From assembly GCA_023231065.1 (NCBI GenBank), contig JALNWE010000043.1, positions 1 through 25,152 on the forward strand: a DNA stretch of 25,152 bases. The letters are read 5' to 3'. Of the stretch, positions 22,574 to 25,152 are shown piece after piece (the stretch's first letter is position 1; each line of letters starts with the position of its first letter). This DNA is from Bacteroidales bacterium. GTDB taxonomy: Bacteria; Bacteroidota; Bacteroidia; Bacteroidales; FEN-979. Below the pieces are notes generated by a model. That model saw only the letters and a program-made list of their open reading frames with translations. It made no database searches and had not been told where the DNA came from. A program made the translations under genes and the position numbers.

Positions 22574-23650
22574 GTGAAAACCCAATACGACAACCTTGTT
22601 CTGATTTACTATTCGGGAACCGGCAATTCAAAAAGAGTGTCGGAATGGATTGCCGATACAGCTTGTGAAGCGGGAATAAAAACGTATGTCACCTCGTACG
22701 ACCAGTTTAATGCCGAAAAAATTAATGGATTTACAGGTAAGACAATGGTTGGGTTCTTTTCTGCCACCCACGGGTTCAACATGCCTCATTCGATGCTAAA
22801 GTTTCTGATCCGTTTCAATGTGCTGAAAGGGTCGGATGTCTTCATCGGGAATACCCGGGCAGGGATGAAGCTATCCCGAATATTTCTTCCCGGCCTGAGC
22901 GGTATCGCCCTCTATTTGCCGGCTTTCATTATGTTTCTTAAAGGATACAGAATCCGGTCGCTTTACCCGGTAGATCTGCCATCGAACTGGATCAGCCTTC
23001 ATCCGGGACTGAAGGCTAAAGTGATCGATTCGATGTTTGATCATTACAAATCGCTTACCCGAAGGTATGCCGTAAAAGTGCTTTCGGGTAAACGGGTATT
23101 CCTGAAAGCCTTTATACTGCTGCCGCTCGACCTGCTCGTATTTCCCCTGGCTGTAGGTTATTATTTTTTCGGACGGTATATCATCGCCAAGACCTTCATC
23201 ACCAATAAGAATTGTGACAATTGCGGATTATGCATCAAAGAGTGCGCAACAGGTTCCATCATCCTGTCGGGCAACCGTCCTTTCTGGAAGCTCACCTGCG
23301 AAAGTTGCATGAAATGCATGAACCATTGTCCTAAAAGAGCCATTGAAACAGCCCACTCATTCTTTTTTATTGTCCTGTTTGGCGTCATTTACCTGGTGAA
23401 CCCTTTCCTCTCCAAAAAAGTAATGATATTGGTAAACCAGTTGCTGAACGGATCAAGCGCCGCGTATGAGATCATTTATACCATCGTGCAGTGGAGCCTT
23501 GCAGTTCTGATCTTTACGGTGGCTTACCAGTTTATGCATTACCTTGGAAAATTTCCCTTTTTTAGCCGTCTGATCACCTATTCCTCTTTTACCTATTGGA
23601 AATTCTGGCGCAGGTACAAAACGCCTGCCAGGTGTAATAAAAATGGTTGA
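22574..23650 (+). CDS. EFR1-type flavodoxin/ferredoxin membrane protein
   Basis: The 358-residue protein combines an N-terminal flavodoxin-like domain (FMN-phosphate loop YSGTGNS, 13-19; FFSATHGFN, 61-69) with two [4Fe-4S] ferredoxin motifs (Cys214, 217, 220, 224 and Cys242, 245, 248, 252) and hydrophobic segments before and after the clusters (about 178-200, 262-285, 305-322). This is the layout of EFR1-family ferredoxins, presumed electron carriers of anaerobes. The start is GTG; no ATG exists nearby. Partner and electron donor are unknown. The gene looks intact although its neighbours on both sides are decayed. Confidence 0.87.
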   Translation: MKTQYDNLVLIYYSGTGNSKRVSEWIADTACEAGIKTYVTSYDQFNAEKINGFTGKTMVGFFSATHGFNMPHSMLKFLIRFNVLKGSDVFIGNTRAGMKLSRIFLPGLSGIALYLPAFIMFLKGYRIRSLYPVDLPSNWISLHPGLKAKVIDSMFDHYKSLTRRYAVKVLSGKRVFLKAFILLPLDLLVFPLAVGYYFFGRYIIAKTFITNKNCDNCGLCIKECATGSIILSGNRPFWKLTCESCMKCMNHCPKRAIETAHSFFFIVLFGVIYLVNPFLSKKVMILVNQLLNGSSAAYEIIYTIVQWSLAVLIFTVAYQFMHYLGKFPFFSRLITYSSFTYWKFWRRYKTPARCNKNG

Positions 23651-23731
23651 GTTCTTGATTTCATTTAAAACAGGCAAGTACTTTTTCTGAGTTTTGAGGC
23701 TTGAATGTTGTAAAATAAAGAAAGCATCATC

Positions 23732-23887
23732 TCAACATTCTCCACTTACAACATCCGTTCCCGGATATCCAACATCATCCACTATCTTTATAAGCTTTTG
23801 CTCATTAATTGAATCAAGAAGATGGCTTTGAAAAGTGATGGGGCCAATGTAGGTCTTGCTTTTTCTGCATTCAGGGCAAACACTCCT
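23732..23887 (-). pseudogene. Fragment, DUF6624-like motif
   Basis: A 51-codon open stretch between stops has no start codon but reads like protein: VCPECRKSKTYIGPITF, then LLDSINEQKLIKIVDDVGYPG and a quick stop after DVVSGEC. The N-x-x-K-L-x-x-I-V...G-Y/W-P-G pattern resembles the start of DUF6624-type proteins of Bacteroidetes, where the sequence would continue for 100 or more residues. I read it as a remnant truncated on both sides. The family link is tentative. Confidence 0.45.
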
Positions 23888-23960
23888 TTATTTGTTTAGG
23901 CTATTAGTCCGCTTTCGCTAATATAAACCAACAGTCTTTCTCTAAACGATGTTGCCAACG

Positions 23961-23972
23961 TGAATTAATTCA
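23961..23972. repeat. 12-bp perfect palindrome TGAATTAATTCA
   Basis: A perfect 12-bp inverted repeat directly next to the stop codon of the DUF3857 fragment (23973-23975). Too short and AT-rich for a strong terminator. Confidence 0.4.
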
Positions 23973-24215
23973 TCAATTTTGAACAGATTTCAGTGCGATT
24001 TTTTTAGAATCGGCATTTGCTACTTTTTCGAAGAATTCAAGAAAATCCTTGTAAGCATCTTTGGAATACTTGCCTTTGTTTATCATCAAACACCGGGTGT
24101 ACCGGATCGTCTGGCCCTGAATTGTCGATGCTGCATGATAGGCCCCGAATTTGGAGGTAATCGAATGGTTTATCTGGCTTCCGGTAAGATTACATCCTTT
24201 TAACAGTTGCATCAT
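23973..24215 (-). pseudogene. C-terminal fragment of a DUF3857/transglutaminase-like protein
   Basis: The 80-codon frame ends like the last domain of Bacteroidetes DUF3857 proteins: SKFGAYHAASTIQGQTIRYTRCLMINKGKYSKDAY, then KDFLEFFEKVANADSKKIALK. Full-length relatives have more than 600 residues, so this is only the extreme 3' end. Upstream, the frame stays open for six more codons and reads LFLILAFMMQLLKGC, a hydrophobic stretch ending in a lipobox-like LLKGC. This could be chance or the result of a deletion joining a signal sequence to the tail. Upstream DNA (24216-24368) is very AT-rich with nothing recognisable. Confidence 0.55.
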
Positions 24216-24368
24216 GAATGCAAGTATCAGAAATAATTATCTGCAAAATCCATTTATCCCTAAATATATTTTTCAATAATTTTCTATTTTCAATGCGAAA
24301 TTTGCACCTTTACATTGTTAATTTTTTAATAAAACATTTGTTAAACCTGAACAGTAACCTGTTAAGTT
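24216..24368. other. AT-rich gap without recognisable genes
   Basis: A strongly AT-rich intergenic sequence between the DUF3857 fragment and the thioredoxin-like gene. It holds no repeat, promoter box or open frame that I would support. Confidence 0.5.
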
Positions 24369-24917
24369 TCATTTTTTCATATATGCCGATAACTGTTTCA
24401 TCAATCCTTTCGCATTTGAAGGTCTTTTTGCATCTCTATCTACAATTTCGCCATTTTCGTTTATTATAGAATAACGGGGAAGGGACAATTTTCCTTTCAT
24501 TATTTTTTCTGTTATGCCACGAAAAAATTCACTTCTTAATTGGACGTAGTAGTTGAAACCTGTCAAATCATATTTTTCAACAAGTTTTCTCCATCTCTCC
24601 ATACTTTGTAATATTAGCGCAGAATCTTTTTCTGTTTTTTCTAAAGCGATATATAGACGAATGATATTATTTGTTTTAAAAAACGTATCCAATTCCGAAT
24701 CCTTATTAAATTCCTCAAGGCAAGACCCACACCATGATCCCCAGTAATCTACATAAATCAAATGGCCACGGAACTTATCAAACAAGTCATCCAAGGATTT
24801 TGCTTGATTAACATATTGGATTCTTGAGGATTCTTGGGATATATCCGTTTGAGCAAACAGCAAATTTGCAAAAAGCAGGAATCCTAGTGTGATAGTTGTT
24901 CTCATCTGTTTGTTCAT
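24369..24917 (-). CDS. Secreted TlpA-like thioredoxin-fold protein
   Basis: The 182-residue protein has a signal peptide (residues 1-22, ending LLFAQ) followed by a thioredoxin fold. The active site is WCGSC (Cys63 and Cys66) after YVDYWGS, and the cis-Pro is in LPRYSIIN. This layout matches TlpA/ResA-like periplasmic thiol-disulfide oxidoreductases, often found in Bacteroidetes as the C-terminal part of larger AhpC/TSA lipoproteins. Here it stands alone. The start may be ATG 24917 or ATG 24905 (MRTT). Its stop lies in an AT-rich stretch; no -7 box is seen upstream. Upstream by 39 bp is the toxin remnant. Confidence 0.85.
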   Translation of the reverse strand: MNKQMRTTITLGFLLFANLLFAQTDISQESSRIQYVNQAKSLDDLFDKFRGHLIYVDYWGSWCGSCLEEFNKDSELDTFFKTNNIIRLYIALEKTEKDSALILQSMERWRKLVEKYDLTGFNYYVQLRSEFFRGITEKIMKGKLSLPRYSIINENGEIVDRDAKRPSNAKGLMKQLSAYMKK

Positions 24918-24956
24918 TTTTTGATTTAATAGTTGCCAATCGAGTAGGCTATGTGT

Positions 24957-25150
24957 TTATTGATCATAATGGTAACGACAGCTGTATACTAAAAGCTCAT
25001 TATTAATGATTTGATATACAAGTCTATGGTTGACCATAGACCAGAGAGATCATATTTTAAAGGTTCGGGCTTTCCAATACCGTCATAAGGATTTCTTTGT
25101 ATCTCTTTGATCAAAGAGTTAATTTTCTTCAGGATCTTTTTATCCTCTGA
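24957..25150 (-). pseudogene. YoeB-type toxin (RelE/ParE superfamily), frameshifted, partial
   Basis: Reading from the window edge, the first frame gives SEDKKILKKINSLIKEI then QRNPYDGIGKPEPLKYDLSGLW, a near-standard YoeB core. After the Trp codon (25034-25036) the frame leaves the family and stops at 24989. The expected remainder NHRLVYQIINNELLVYSCRYHYDQ is found in a second frame from 25031 to the stop at 24957-24959. The usual WSRRI segment is missing between them. The break lies in a 20-bp near-perfect palindrome (25022-25041). Probably inactive, unless the break is a sequencing error. The N-terminus and any YefM-type antitoxin lie beyond the window. Confidence 0.75.
25022..25041. repeat. 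9-bp-arm palindrome at the toxin frameshift
   Basis: GTCTATGGT (25022-25030) and ACCATAGAC (25033-25041) are perfect inverted copies separated by TG. The point where the toxin frame breaks (25032-25033) is at the centre of this palindrome. Confidence 0.8.
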
Positions 25151-25152
25151 CT

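Overview
The window looks like a chromosomal segment of a Bacteroidetes bacterium, probably Bacteroidales-like and environmental. The evidence is: start regions without Shine-Dalgarno sequences; repeated TAnnTTTG (-7) promoter boxes just upstream of genes; a Rho factor with a long charged, proline-rich insertion; and families typical of the phylum (DUF4293, DUF1573, a DAK2-DegV fusion, a TlpA-like thioredoxin). No rRNA, tRNA, CRISPR array, complete insertion sequence or phage gene was seen.

Layout. 1-266: non-coding, with a perfect hairpin and a 41-bp tandem repeat ending in a REP-like palindrome. 267-5035 (minus): a likely three-gene transcription unit (DAK2/DegV fusion, DUF1295 membrane protein, ADP-forming acyl-CoA synthetase) read from a promoter at 5057-5064. 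5228-6972 (plus): DUF1573 protein and a class I aminotransferase. 6999-8198 (minus) and 8252-9472 (plus): a NamZ-type exo-muramidase and a LolC/E-like permease, diverging from abutting promoters. 9469-13098 (minus): a compact operon of APS reductase cysH, an oxygen-binding diiron (ODP) protein and a hybrid histidine kinase. 13202-14563 (plus): Mpl-type muropeptide ligase. 14588-16456 (minus): rho with a long leader. 16678-21569: DUF4293 protein, YfcE-type phosphoesterase, secreted EEP-family hydrolase, RmuC, RlmB and a 75-residue small protein.

21570-25152 is a different, more AT-rich accessory stretch: a REP-like inverted repeat, a decaying HigA-type antitoxin, an intact EFR1-type flavodoxin/ferredoxin protein, two gene fragments, a secreted thioredoxin-like protein, and a frameshifted YoeB-type toxin running off the window end.

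The most unusual feature is a set of very short tandem arrays (7- or 8-bp units) at gene boundaries: 3193-3220, 6961-6995, 17191-17446 (32 octamers), 17960-17973, 20424-20510, 21283-21310 and 21321-21341. Most units contain a stop triplet, and because 7 and 8 are not multiples of three the stop appears in every frame. At least two genes take their stop codon from an array. Other points of interest are the cysH-ODP-kinase operon, the rho leader with a palindrome at the predicted transcription start, a leaderless promoter layout for two genes, and a toxin frameshift located exactly at a new-looking palindrome.

Functionally, most genes are housekeeping: peptidoglycan recovery (NamZ outside, Mpl inside), lipid or fatty-acid handling (DAK2-DegV, DUF1295), envelope transport, sulfate assimilation and rRNA methylation. 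All identifications come from reading motifs by eye; no database search was run.
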